Below are positions 44,901 through 55,500 of a stretch of 64,000 bases of DNA, piece after piece. The notes beneath the pieces were generated by a model, which was given only the letters and a program-made list of their open reading frames with translations, ran no database searches and was not told where the DNA came from. Origin of the DNA: Diplodia intermedia (Eukaryota; Ascomycota; Dothideomycetes; Botryosphaeriales; Botryosphaeriaceae); the NCBI GenBank assembly GCA_021495925.1, contig JAKEKT010000016.1, positions 310,001-374,000 of the forward strand, read 5' to 3'. The stretch's first letter is position 1. Every line of letters begins with the position of its first letter. The translations under genes were made by a program, and so were the position numbers.

Positions 44901-47156
44901 CCCGACGTGGTGTGGCCATCTTCAGGCCTAAGACCTCCGTAGATAAGGTTTTGGTAGTCGTCTTTGGTGAAAAAGGTATCCTTGGAGCAAAGAAGGACGC
45001 ACAACGTGATGTGATCCTGGATGAGACCACGCAGTGGGTCTCCTGCTGTTGCAGAGAGGTATTGGTGGTCAGCGTCCGCGATCGTGGCTGCTTCTGCGCG
45101 AGCAAGCTCATTTTGTGGGAAATGCATGTTCATCTCGTCACCATCAAAATCCGCATTGTAGGTGTTACAGTTGGCGTAGTGCATGCGGATGGTACGCTCT
45201 CCGGGCAGAACGCGCGCTCTGTGAACCATCATGGACGGCTTATGTAAAGTCGGCTGTCTGTTCATGATAACAACGTCACCATTGTTAAGATGCCGATACA
45301 CCTTCTTGTTCCTTGCCCCGGAGAAGTTCGCTCCGGAGGAAGGCGCAAGCAATTGATTGGCGATAGCGACACGCTCCTCGTAGTTCTTCTTAGCAAGAAG
45401 CGTGACACTGCCGTTCTCATCTTCCACAGCAACAGCACCCGGCCACTTGTCGGGGCCGTTCAGAACAGCCTCTTTCAACTCGTCGAAGTTGTGGCTCGTG
45501 ACCGGCTCAGGGTAATGCAGCTTCTTTGCAAAGACCGGCGGAACACCAATCTCATTGGAGTTCAGGTTCGGATCAGGACTGATGACAGACCGAGCTGCGA
45601 AATTGACACGCTTTCCCATCATGTGTTTACGGAACAGTCCCTCCTTCTTTTCAAGCTTCTGCTTGATACCGTCCTCATTTCTTTTACCAGCGGCGCCCTG
45701 CGTGGGGTTGCGGTCGCGGTCGATCAATGAGTTGACTGCATCCTGGAGTCCGACGAAGGCATCCTGAAGCGAGTCGTACGTTCTTGCAGGCCGGCCTTGC
45801 AAACCGGAGCCACTCTTGATTTCCTGCATAATCTGGTTGATCGTGTCGCAAGCGGTCAGAATGCCCTTGTAAAGCGAGTTGACAGAAGCTTCGGCGATTG
45901 AATCTCCCGTCTTGGCCTCTGGTCTGAACTTGTTCGGTGGCACGATCATAGCTTTGATGAAGAACATCTCAGCGCTGACCTTCCCGCCCTTTCTGCGCGA
46001 GCGCGGACCGTAAACGTGGGACAAAATATCCTGCTCTTTTTGGAACAACCGCTCAAGGCTGTACAGGACGACAGAAGAGTTAACGTAGGACTGACCCTCG
46101 CCCTCATCTTCCGGCTTTTGCTTCTTCGTCGCGGTCATAGACGCATCGGCGATCAAGCCTCCAGCAATCTCTTCGTCCGCGTCAAGCGACTCGCCCTCGG
46201 ACTCCTCCTCGCCCATATCTGCGACGCCCTCATCAACGTCCATGCGATCCGAGCCGTCCTTGTCCTTGGAGGCCTGCAGTGCCCGTTTCCTGGAAACCTC
46301 TTCGACGATTGGCGCGGTGGTCTTGATGCCTTTCTGGATCATCGCGTTCTTGTCCTTCTTGCTGAGGCCTTTTTTGAAAATCTTGGCATAACGGTCCTTT
46401 CGGAAGGTAGGCGAGATGCCCCCGCAGTTGCCGCACTTTCTCGACTTGTTGATGTCGGCGAGGAAGTCCTTGATGATGTACCTCCGTTCCTCAGCAACTG
46501 CCTCGGTTCGCTTCTGCGACCCGTCAGACTTCTTGCGGATGCCAGCGTCCTTCAACGCACGCTTGACGTAGGCCTCGCGCTTCTGAATGATGCCCTGGGC
46601 ATCGGCATCGCTGTCCTCGGACTCGACGTCCTCGCCCTCCTCCTTCGACCCCTTGACATTCGGAGCCTCGACCATTTCGAGCTCTGCGGCCTCCTTCAAA
46701 AGGCCGTGGTGGACCAAGCGCAGCTTGCAGGAGTAGAGGTGGGTGGTCACTTTCGACATTTTAAGACCGTGGCAGTACTGGCACTGTGCGCGGAGGAGGC
46801 GGAGCAGCTGGTCCATGAAAGTGGGGTGGTAGACGGGGACGGGCAAGTCGATGTGGCCGCTGTGCCCAGGGCAGCGGAATTCGTCCAGGTTGCATGTCGC
46901 GCATGGCGAGCCCAGTGCAGCTCCAAGCGCCAAGTCGTGCAAGCCATTGGGGACCGGATGCCCTAATGTATCCTAGAGTCTACATCAGAGCTGTTCGGCA
47001 GGCTGCACACGGAGAACGACTTACGAAAGTAACCGCGGCTGTAATGCGCTTGACCGACAAGCTCTTGATCTCGTCGGCGCTCAAAACACCGAACTCGACG
47101 CCTTTGATGGCGCTCGAGACGGGATCTGCAATGTTCATGCCCGCGTTACGCGCCAT
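41908..47156 (-). CDS. RPA190: RNA polymerase I largest subunit (A190)
   Basis: Three exons, 47025-47156 (ATG at 47156), 44576-46972 and 41908-44526, give 1,715 residues. Splices are GTAAGT/TCTAG and GTACGT/ATATAG, all phase 0. It is the clamp and half of the active centre of nucleolar Pol I. Zinc-binding clusters occur early: CATCNLDEFRCPGHSGH, CQYCHG and CGNCGG. The catalytic magnesium loop NADFDGDEMNMHFPQNE lies near residue 650 and the bridge-helix/funnel region follows (GEAVGVVAGQSIGEPSTQMT). Two Pol I-specific acidic inserts are present: around DSDADAQG in the first half and the DDDEDDEDDGEDEDA block in the jaw region of the last exon. The length and domain order fit A190. Confidence 0.98.
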
Positions 47157-47443
47157 TGTGAGGGGTGAAGAGCAGAGAGGTGGGCGACGCGGCCGAATCG
47201 CGCATGGAGGGTTGAAAAGAGCGCGCGCGGCGGCGAAGGGAAGGCGCGGTGGAGTGCTGCCAAAAATTTGGGCCGGCGCTTTGCCGGAAGATCTGCATCT
47301 GCCATGCCGGCCGCGACCGCCACGCTCACCGCCTAGGCTCCAGCGCCGTTGCTCCAGCGTCACCTCTCCGGAATTTCTGGCCGACCTGCCTGCCATCCCT
47401 TCCATCTCAACCTCCTCCGAGCTTCCAACCGACACCCGCCGTA
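47157..47443. promoter_or_regulatory. shared RPA190/PRP3 promoter
   Basis: A 287-bp spacer lies between the divergent starts of RPA190 and PRP3. It is TATA-less. The sequence near PRP3 is C/T-rich, a usual fungal housekeeping leader. Co-regulation is possible but not shown. Confidence 0.6.
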
Positions 47444-49243
47444 ATGACAGGAAAGCGCCCCCATCCAGACGATGCCTACGCCGCCGATCATAAGCGCACG
47501 CGCTCAAACAACGCTTCGCCAGCGCCGCCCGCCAATGGAGCTGACGCGAAGCCCGACTTCGCGAAGGCTATGGCTGAAGCTCGCGCGCGTGCAGCAAACA
47601 TGCGAGCTAGAAAGGACGCTCAGAATGGCGCTACCGTGTCGCCGTCCCCTTCGCCAGCCCCAGGCACTCCGGCCTCGGCCTCTCCTCCTGCGTCGAGCGC
47701 GCTGGATGCCGCACGTCAAAAGATCGAGGCTATGAAGGCCCGTGTAGCTGCCGCTACCAAGAAGGTCTCCACTCCGACTCCACAGCCCCCGGAATTTGAG
47801 GAAACGATGTCGCGTGCGAGGGGAGGATTGAATATCGGCCTGCATCCCGCTTTACTTGGAGATGCTGGCGCTGGAGGGGCGAAGGGGAAGCAGGCCATCC
47901 AGCCAAAGTTTGCGACAACAATGGCAAACAGGCGGACAGGATCGCCCATGCAGAAGGACAAGAAACAGTTGGACTTGGCGCCACCGAACTTGGAAGAACT
48001 GAAGAAGAACCCCTACTACGACCCCAATGTCGGAGGTGCTACTGCAAAGGGCAGGCACTCCAAGCAGCTTGTCTTCAACCAGAAGGGCAAGTTCATTCAG
48101 CAGGCCAATGCCCTGCGGAGACAGGAGGCGCTTGAGCAGATGAAAAAGAGAATTGCGGACCAGGCAAAGAAGGTCGGACTCGACGAGGCTACCGACAAGA
48201 ACTTTTTGGTCCCAGCTCCGCCGGAGGTAGAATGGTGGGACGAGGGATTGGTCGGCTCGGAATACGATGTGGAGAAAGCTAAGCTGGAAAGTCCCGACTC
48301 TATTGTGACAATATACGTGCAACACCCCGTTCTCTTGGAGCCACCGCAGGAGAAGAAGAACCCCGGTCTCAAGCCGCTTCCCCTCACAAAGAAGGAGCAG
48401 GCGAAGCTCCGTCGCCAACGGCGCATGGCGGAGCATAAGGAGCAACAAGCGAAGATTCGGCTGGGACTGGAGCCCCCTCCTCCTCCGAAGGTCAAGAAAT
48501 CGAACTTGATGCGGGTGCTGGGAGAACAGGCGGTGAAGGATCCGACGGCTGTGGAAGCCCGTGTGAACCGCGAGATTGCGGAGCGCGCGGAGAAGCACGA
48601 TCAGGATAACCAGGCGCGCAAGCTTACCAAGGAACAACGACACGAGAAGCTGGCGGCCAATCAAGAAACAGATGCATCCAAGGGTGTAAGTGGTCCGCAA
48701 CCTCTGCTGAATTGTTCAATAGTAACGGTCTACTTAGATCATCATGTGTGTATTCAAGGTCGACAACCTCTGCTTCGGCAAGCACAGATACCAGATCGAT
48801 GTCAACGCCAAGCAGAGCGCACTTACGGGCATCGTGATTCTGAACCCAAAATTCAACCTAATTGTCGTCGAGGGTGGTGCACACTCAATCCGATTCTACA
48901 AGAAATTGCTCACACAACGCATAAGGTGGACGGAGAACGCTCAGTACGTACTGTGCCACCAGCTTTTAACGGTCTTCAGCTAACCTTGAATAGGCCGCAG
49001 AGTGTGCGCGAAGGAAACAAAGAAGCGGAGGCAGCGTGGCAGCAGTCCGTAGATGAGAATGGGGAGCTAAAGGATCTGAGCTACAACAAGTGCACACTTA
49101 TCTGGGAGGGTGAGGAAAGGGACCGCGCCTTCAGGAAGTGGTTTGGACTGAAAGTGTGTGAGTCAGATGGTGAGGCGAAGGAGGCGTTGACGAGGTCGAA
49201 GATGGAGAACATGTGGACTCTGGCGAAGACTTTCCAGGACTAG
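47444..49243 (+). CDS. PRP3: U4/U6 small nuclear ribonucleoprotein Prp3
   Basis: Three exons, 47444-48685, 48738-48943 and 48994-49243, give 565 residues. Prp3 holds the U4/U6 duplex in the tri-snRNP in the nucleus. The N-terminal part is Ala/Pro/Ser-rich with a basic start (GKRPHPDD, DHKRTRSNN). The PRP3 domain begins near PYYDPNVGG and has QLVFNQKGKFIQQANALRRQ and VEWWDEGL. The DUF1115 ferredoxin-like C-terminal domain is assembled from all three exons: VFKVDNLCFGKHRYQIDVNA, TGIVILNPKFNLIVVEGG, then LIWEGEERDRAFRKWF. Start choice: MTGKRPHP is the first Met after the promoter in this frame with family-like sequence. Confidence 0.96.
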   Translation: MTGKRPHPDDAYAADHKRTRSNNASPAPPANGADAKPDFAKAMAEARARAANMRARKDAQNGATVSPSPSPAPGTPASASPPASSALDAARQKIEAMKARVAAATKKVSTPTPQPPEFEETMSRARGGLNIGLHPALLGDAGAGGAKGKQAIQPKFATTMANRRTGSPMQKDKKQLDLAPPNLEELKKNPYYDPNVGGATAKGRHSKQLVFNQKGKFIQQANALRRQEALEQMKKRIADQAKKVGLDEATDKNFLVPAPPEVEWWDEGLVGSEYDVEKAKLESPDSIVTIYVQHPVLLEPPQEKKNPGLKPLPLTKKEQAKLRRQRRMAEHKEQQAKIRLGLEPPPPPKVKKSNLMRVLGEQAVKDPTAVEARVNREIAERAEKHDQDNQARKLTKEQRHEKLAANQETDASKGVSGPQPLLNCSIVTVYLDHHVCIQGRQPLLRQAQIPDRCQRQAERTYGHRDSEPKIQPNCRRGWCTLNPILQEIAHTTHKVDGERSVRTVPPAFNGLQLTLNRPQSVREGNKEAEAAWQQSVDENGELKDLSYNKCTLIWEGEERDRAFRKWFGLKVCESDGEAKEALTRSKMENMWTLAKTFQD

Positions 49244-49808
49244 GCGCCCGGAAGGTTGAAAGTCTTGGGTGGCACTTAAGCTTTGAGCGGAAACTCAACA
49301 AAAGGGTTGTAAGAAAGCGGAGAAATAGGATCAACAATACCAATAAGACGGCATGCGCTGTTGACAATAAGAAGCATCAAGCAAAACTCTGCTTCACAGG
49401 TCTCATCCTGTTGTTCCCTCTCATCAATGATGACCAGAAGTGCCACCTCTATTCTCTGACGCAAGGAAGCGGGAGTTGAACCATTCGTATCCATTCGTTT
49501 TCATGTTTTTCCGGCCGCGTCCTACATGGTTCGACTGCCCAAGTGCATGATTTGATAATTTAGAGCTACATGGAACAATGTAGGTAAATAGAGTATCACG
49601 AACTTTTTTACCATTCGGGCTCTCACTTTTCACTCCATTTTAGGATTCCAACCCGTGGTAATTCCGTTTAATTCTCCTTCCTTCTATTAGTACACTTCCA
49701 ATTTACGACCACGCTCATCCCCAAAACCGAAACTCCCTACTACGTATGCACCCATTCTCTCCGGACACCATGACTTTCGACCTCATTCATACCGCTCTTG
49801 TCAACCAT
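49244..49808. other. intergenic region between convergent genes
   Basis: A 565-bp AT-richer spacer lies between the 3' ends of PRP3 and RAD3, presumably holding both 3' UTRs. No gene was found. Confidence 0.55.
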
Positions 49809-52227
49809 TCAAGCCTCGACCCCCGCCATAACCTCATCCATATCTCCACCCTCATCGAACTCATCCGCAGCATCCCGCATCCGCACCTCCTTATCCGGCG
49901 CATCCATCAGCATCTGAATCTCCTCGTCCTGCCTCTGCTTCTGGTACCTCCTCAGGTCCTCCATGCCCCAAACACTGACTCCCTCCGCCAGCTGGGCTCC
50001 GAAATTCTTACTCATATCGCGCAAGAACTTCTTCGCCATCGCCGCCGCCTGATCAATACTCATGTTCGAGTCCGCGTCGGAGAGGTGCTGGGCGATCCAC
50101 TTGGGCAGCTGGGTCCGTTTATTCCTGAAGCGCTTGTCCGCCAGAACCATGATTCCGTAATCGTCCTTGCCACGCAGGACGCGGCCCAGACACTGCGCGG
50201 CATGGCGCATGGCGTCGAAGGAGAGGAAATCGTTTTCGCGGATGTGATATGTCTCGCGGAGGAACTCGAGGCGCGCTTTGAGGATGCGCGACTCGGTGTA
50301 CTGGAAGGGGACGCCGATGCACAGCACGGTGCGGCCGTAGTGATGGTCGAAATCGATGCCTTCGCTGACCTTCCCACGGGCGACGCAGAGGAGGACGGCA
50401 CCGCGGCCGTTGTTGCAGGCGGTGCGGTAGGTCTCGAGGGCGAGCGAGGTTTCCTGGGCGTCAGGTGTCTCAACGAGGATCAGTTTGTAGCGCCATACAT
50501 CGTCGAGGATGCCCATGCCTTGCCATTGGCTGATGACAGATTCCATGTAAAGATAACTGGGGAAGAAGACCACGATGCCATCAGGAGTAAGCTTGCAGAA
50601 CTCGCGGAGGAGAACGCCGTAGTTTTTAACAACATTGGGGTCGTTGCGGACTCCAAAGCTCGAGCTGATGGCTGCTTGATCGCTTCCTCGAGTGACGACC
50701 ATGGGCAAGAATGACTTCCGAGCGAGAGTCATAGTGTAGGACTCCTGTACTACCGTCGAGAAGTTGAGCATCTTGGGGTACATGTCCAGAGGCGAGATTG
50801 TTCCTGAGGTAATGATGACCGAACTGAAGCGTTCGAACACCGGCTTGATGGCGATCGAGGCATCCAAGCACGTGAAGTGGAAAATCGGATTGGGTACGGT
50901 GGCACCTTCAGCCTCGTAAGGCTCGAGAATGAGGAGGAACCCGGTATCGTAGGTTGCCACCAGTGTTGCAAATGTGGCAACCTCCTGCAGTGGCTGATAG
51001 TCATCGATATTGGTCAACTCCAGCGTTCGTACGAGGGAGGTCAAGCGCTCGGCACAAAACCGCAGAGGCTTTCGTTCGATGAAAGTGAGCTCCTTGAGAT
51101 GGACCAGGAACGACGGTGGCGTTTCCGCAACCACATGCAACACTTTCATGCGAGTTTTGAGATACTCGATGAAGCGTTTCAGGAAGGATACGAAGTGCTC
51201 TGCTCGTCGGATGTTTCCAGGCACGGCTTCTTTCAGGAGGTCGTCTGGCAAGGCGGGATTCGACATGAACGAGGCTTCATCCCGCGCTTCGTCGGCTGCC
51301 CGGAGGCCTTCGACGAGCTTTGAATATTCGTTGCTTAGCTTCTCAGCGTCGGTCGCCTTCATTTCGGTAATCTTCCGCTCCAGATTGTTCGCGCCACGAG
51401 TGGCTTTTCGGAGGGAGTCCTCGGTCAGGTCGATACTCAGTGATTCAATGCAGACATTGTCGATGTTGTGAGCCTCGTCGAAGACGACGATGCAGTCTTT
51501 GGACAGCTCCTTGGACACTCGTTCGGCGATCTTGGGGTCGAGCAAGTAATGGTAAGAGTAGATGATGACGTTGCAAAAAGGCATCATTCGCCTGACCGTA
51601 AAATATGGGCATTGCTTGTGCTCTTCTCCATATCTCAAGACATCCTCAAAGGTGAAGACGCCCGGGGGGATCAGATTGTGTGGCTCTAACAAGTCCAGGT
51701 TGTCGTGGTAGATGCAAAGATCGACCTCCTCGCCACGCTCCTTCTTCTCCTTGACGAAGCCGGCCGTCAGGCTGCGGCATCTAGCATCGACCACGGCGCC
51801 GTTCTTCTCACGCTTCACCGAGGGGTGCAAGCACAGGTTCTTGCGACTGGTGAGGCCCAGGCCGCGGAAGTCTTCCTCGTAGCCGAGCTGCTCGGTGCGA
51901 TACTTCATCAGAGCCTTGAGCTCGTGCAACGCCTTTTCGATCTCAGACATGGTCCGCGAGCAGTAGATCAGCTTGCGCTTCTCGGGCTGATGTTGCTGGT
52001 AGGCAATAATCAGTGACAGCAGCGAGACGGTCTTGCCAGTGCCCGACGGCATTTCCAGGATGCAGTTTCCGCCGGCATCGAGAGTGCGTTTCAAGTCGCA
52101 CATGTACTTGTACTGCTCAGGGTAGATGCGCGGGTACGGAAATAGCACCGGCAGATCGCTAGAACGCGTCAGGCAGATGCACGGGGAAGACGGGGGTGGT
52201 GTTGACGCACTCAATGTTGAACTTCAT
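49809..52227 (-). CDS. RAD3: TFIIH DNA helicase Rad3/XPD
   Basis: Two exons: 52211-52227 (17 nt, MKFNI plus two bases) and 49809-52158, giving 788 residues. The 52-nt intron has GTGCGT and TTCTAG ends with a CTGAC branch point, and the junction restores MKFNIDDLPVLFPYPRIYPE, the family start. Walker A is MPSGTGKT (42-49) and the DEAH box is VVFDEAHNIDN. Four cysteines of the 4Fe-4S cluster are seen in order (NLCLHP, DARCRS, DLCIYH, QCPYF). C-terminal helicase motifs include ARGKVSEGIDF and QCLGRVLRGKDDYG. Rad3 is a 5'-3' helicase of TFIIH acting in nucleotide excision repair and Pol II initiation. Length matches the family. Confidence 0.98.
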
Positions 52228-52540
52228 CTCGGCGGCTTGCTGCGCACTGGCGGGCCAGCTGGGCGGCGCGGGAGCGGAGGCGGGATGGCGACGTGGTAAG
52301 CGCCCGGGAGCAGCACTTCACATTGCCGCTTGCCTCTGGGGAGACGAAGTGCTGCTGACAATGGAACGCAGGTGAGCCGCGAGTCCACAAGTCAGCCGCT
52401 AGCGCCGGGAGCAAGCGAGCCTTGGCGCGTCTGCCTGCCACCGGCCTCTGCGTCATCATCGTCGTGCCGCCGTGCCGCCTTCGCGACCCGCCATTTTCTT
52501 ACTCCCGCCAGCGGCAACCACACGCTCGTCCCCGCCCACC
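52228..52540. promoter_or_regulatory. shared RAD3/LTN1 promoter
   Basis: A 313-bp spacer lies between the divergent starts of RAD3 and LTN1. It is GC-rich and TATA-less, fitting housekeeping expression. Confidence 0.6.
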
Positions 52541-55500
52541 ATGAGCAAAAAGGCCAAGTCGCAGGCCAGCAGCAGCCGCGCCGGCGCCGGCTTTGGCTTC
52601 GGATCCGGCGCCTCCTTCTCAGCCTTCGGCGCCTCGGCCTCCCCGCTCTCGTACGTCTCCGAGCCGCCAGACCTCTCGTCCATTTCCGATGCGAACACGG
52701 TTGTCGCCTTCAAGAACCTCTCAAAGAAGGATAGTACAACCAAGGCGAAGGCATTGGAGGATCTGCAGACGACCGTCACCTCGTCAGGCGCACCAGTGGA
52801 GGAGGCTGTGCTTGAGGCCTGGGTGCGTTCTTCTCCAGCATGTACATATATGGCGGTAGTGTTAATAAAGGCCTCTTCTGCCAGGTCCAAATTTACCCTC
52901 GTACCTCCATTGATACTTCTCGACGAGTCCGCCAGCTTGCGCACACGGTCCAGGGCCAGATCGCTACAGCATGTGGAAAGCGCATTGCTAGACATATGCC
53001 CAAGGTCGTCGGCGCCTGGCTGGCCGGCCTCTACGATAACGACAAGTCTGTCTCGCTGGCCGCGCAAGCATCCTTCAAGTCCGTTTTTGCATCTCCGGAG
53101 AAGCTGCACAATGTCCGCAAGGCCTTCCAGCAACAGATCCTCGAGTACTCCCGTAGCGTAATCGACAAGGAGACGTCTAGCACCCTGAGTGATGAGAGGA
53201 ACACAAGCCCAGATGATGCCGACGGGAAATACAACAGGGTAATTGCTTCAAGCATCGCGGTCATCGCAAGTCTCCTCACGGAACTGTCCGCGGAAGAGCT
53301 CGCGAAGGAACAGAGCAGCTACGAAGAAGCCATGCAGGACAGCAGACTCTGGGACTTCTCTTCATACAACGACCCTGCTGTTAGACGGGCTATCCATAGG
53401 CTTTTAAGGACTTTCATGGCGAAACAGCGCGGTACGTCCAGCACCCCTTCGTCATGAGATACATCAATATTGACCTTGGGTACCTTAGATGCGTTTTCTA
53501 GCAACCTGCCGACAATTTCCAAGGCTTACCTGGCCAACGCGCTCAACTCCGATCAAACCGGCTCCGCATATGAGTTCTCCGAAACGCTGGTCGCTCTTAC
53601 CAAAATATCCCCTGCTGTCTGGACAGAACACTACACGTCGAAGACGCCAGTGACCAGGCGTCTGCGGCAATTCCTGAAGCGTGGTTCACAAGGCGGTCCC
53701 CGAGAATACTGGGAGAATGTTACCAAAATCATGACTAGCCTGCCCAAGGAGGTATTGCCTTCAGATTCAGCCGAGGCCACCGAGGTTCTTAATGCGATCC
53801 GCAGTGGCATCATCAGCAAGGATGAGCCTCGCATGAACATCAGCGCTGCATACACGGCGTATTTCAATGTGACGGCTGCGCTCTCGGCAGGATTTTCTGA
53901 AGAGGAGCAGCGCAAGCTATTGGCTGAGATGGTGTTACCGCTCGTGCTCCAGTACATCAAACCGTCGCAAGAGACCGCCACATGGGCTGTTCCTGCTCCC
54001 CAAGCCGCGAGCTTGATAAGTCAAGTTTTGGCGATTCCAACAATGCTTTTGGTCCTGGAAGCCCAATGGCAGCAGGTGACGGACGGTCTTATCGAAGATA
54101 TGAAGACATCGCAACCAGCTCAAGCCAAGGACTACGAGACATCTCAGAACCAAGTCAATGACGAGGGTCAGAGGTGGGCTGACGTAGCATCTAGGCTCCT
54201 TGAAGCATCTCCCTCTCAAGCTGTCCGCGAGACGCTTGCGAGGTCATCTTCGCAAGTACTCAAAGAAGCGCTCGAGCTCCTAAGGTCTCGAAATGGTAAG
54301 CCTTATGGTGCAGCGGGTCTTGTGGAGGCAATGCTCAAGTTTTTGAAGCCATTCCTGTTTGAAGACACTGAGTGCTCCGAGCTCCTGACTTTGTTCATTA
54401 AGGATGATCTTCCTTCGCTTTTTCTGTCATCTTCATCCTCCAAGTTGGCATCCATCCTGCGTGCCTATAGCGACCGTCCTGATTTCGAATATGTCTGGAC
54501 AAAGACGCTGAAGACATGCGTTGATGAGGCGGAGCCGCAGGCAAAGCTCACTGCACTGGCGCAGCTCTTGTCCTCGTTAGACTCTCAGAAGCAGATCGCA
54601 GTGGAGAATCCAGAACTTCAAAGCTTCATCCTGGAGAGATTCCGGCTGTCTATTCAAGGTCAGGCAGATTGGACCTTCCCCAACCAGCTGCTCAGGAGTT
54701 CCTCGGTCCTGGCGGATAATACGGTAGATACCGTTCTGGCAGATATGACACAGTCACTCTCTATTTCCAGTCAGGCTCAGAATGCGCTCCAAGGCCTTTC
54801 TAATATCGTCCAGCAGAGCCCCGACATAGTCCGAAGATATGTCCCCACCCCCGGTGGCTCTGCTCTGCTCCAGAAACTTGTCTCAATCACTGAAAATCCA
54901 AATGATGAAGTTGCAGAGCAAGCTTCCAACCTGGAGAACCGTATCAAGGCAACTCTCTCGGATAGCAGCAGCAAAGCGGCTCTAAAGAGCTCTATCTTCG
55001 ACGTCATCTCTCGGGGACTTGTCGATGCAGCTGCTGACTCGGTCTCACCAAGTACACTTGTCGAGCTTGCGAAGGACCTCTTCAGCGATTCCGAGATGGA
55101 GAAAGAGGAGCTATCTGAGAACCTTTTGCCTCCTCACCACGTTTGGGAGGTCGCCCTGAAACGTTTCTTAGACGTCCCTCCGCATCCAACCTTTGCCATC
55201 ACGAACCCTCTTGGCGGAAGCGTGTACTTGGTTGCACCAAATCCGCGGCCAGCAAAGGTACCCCGAGACTCCGAAGGCTTCTCTCCGGCTTTGAGAATGG
55301 CTGCCTATACGGCACGTCTCCTTGCCAAGGCTCCCATTTTGGAGCACCTGCCTGTCGAGAGAAAGGCTCAATTGTACAGACAGCTCCTCTTGACCATACA
55401 GCTCACGAACGACAACATCAGCCGTGCCACCTCAAACGACATCTTCAGTGTGTACAACGCTCACACCGAAAACGATGTGGTCGAGGTGGTGGCTGACGTA

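Noticed and set aside
49746..50714. 322-residue plus-strand frame opposite RAD3
   Set aside because: It overlaps the conserved helicase C-terminus and has no family motif.
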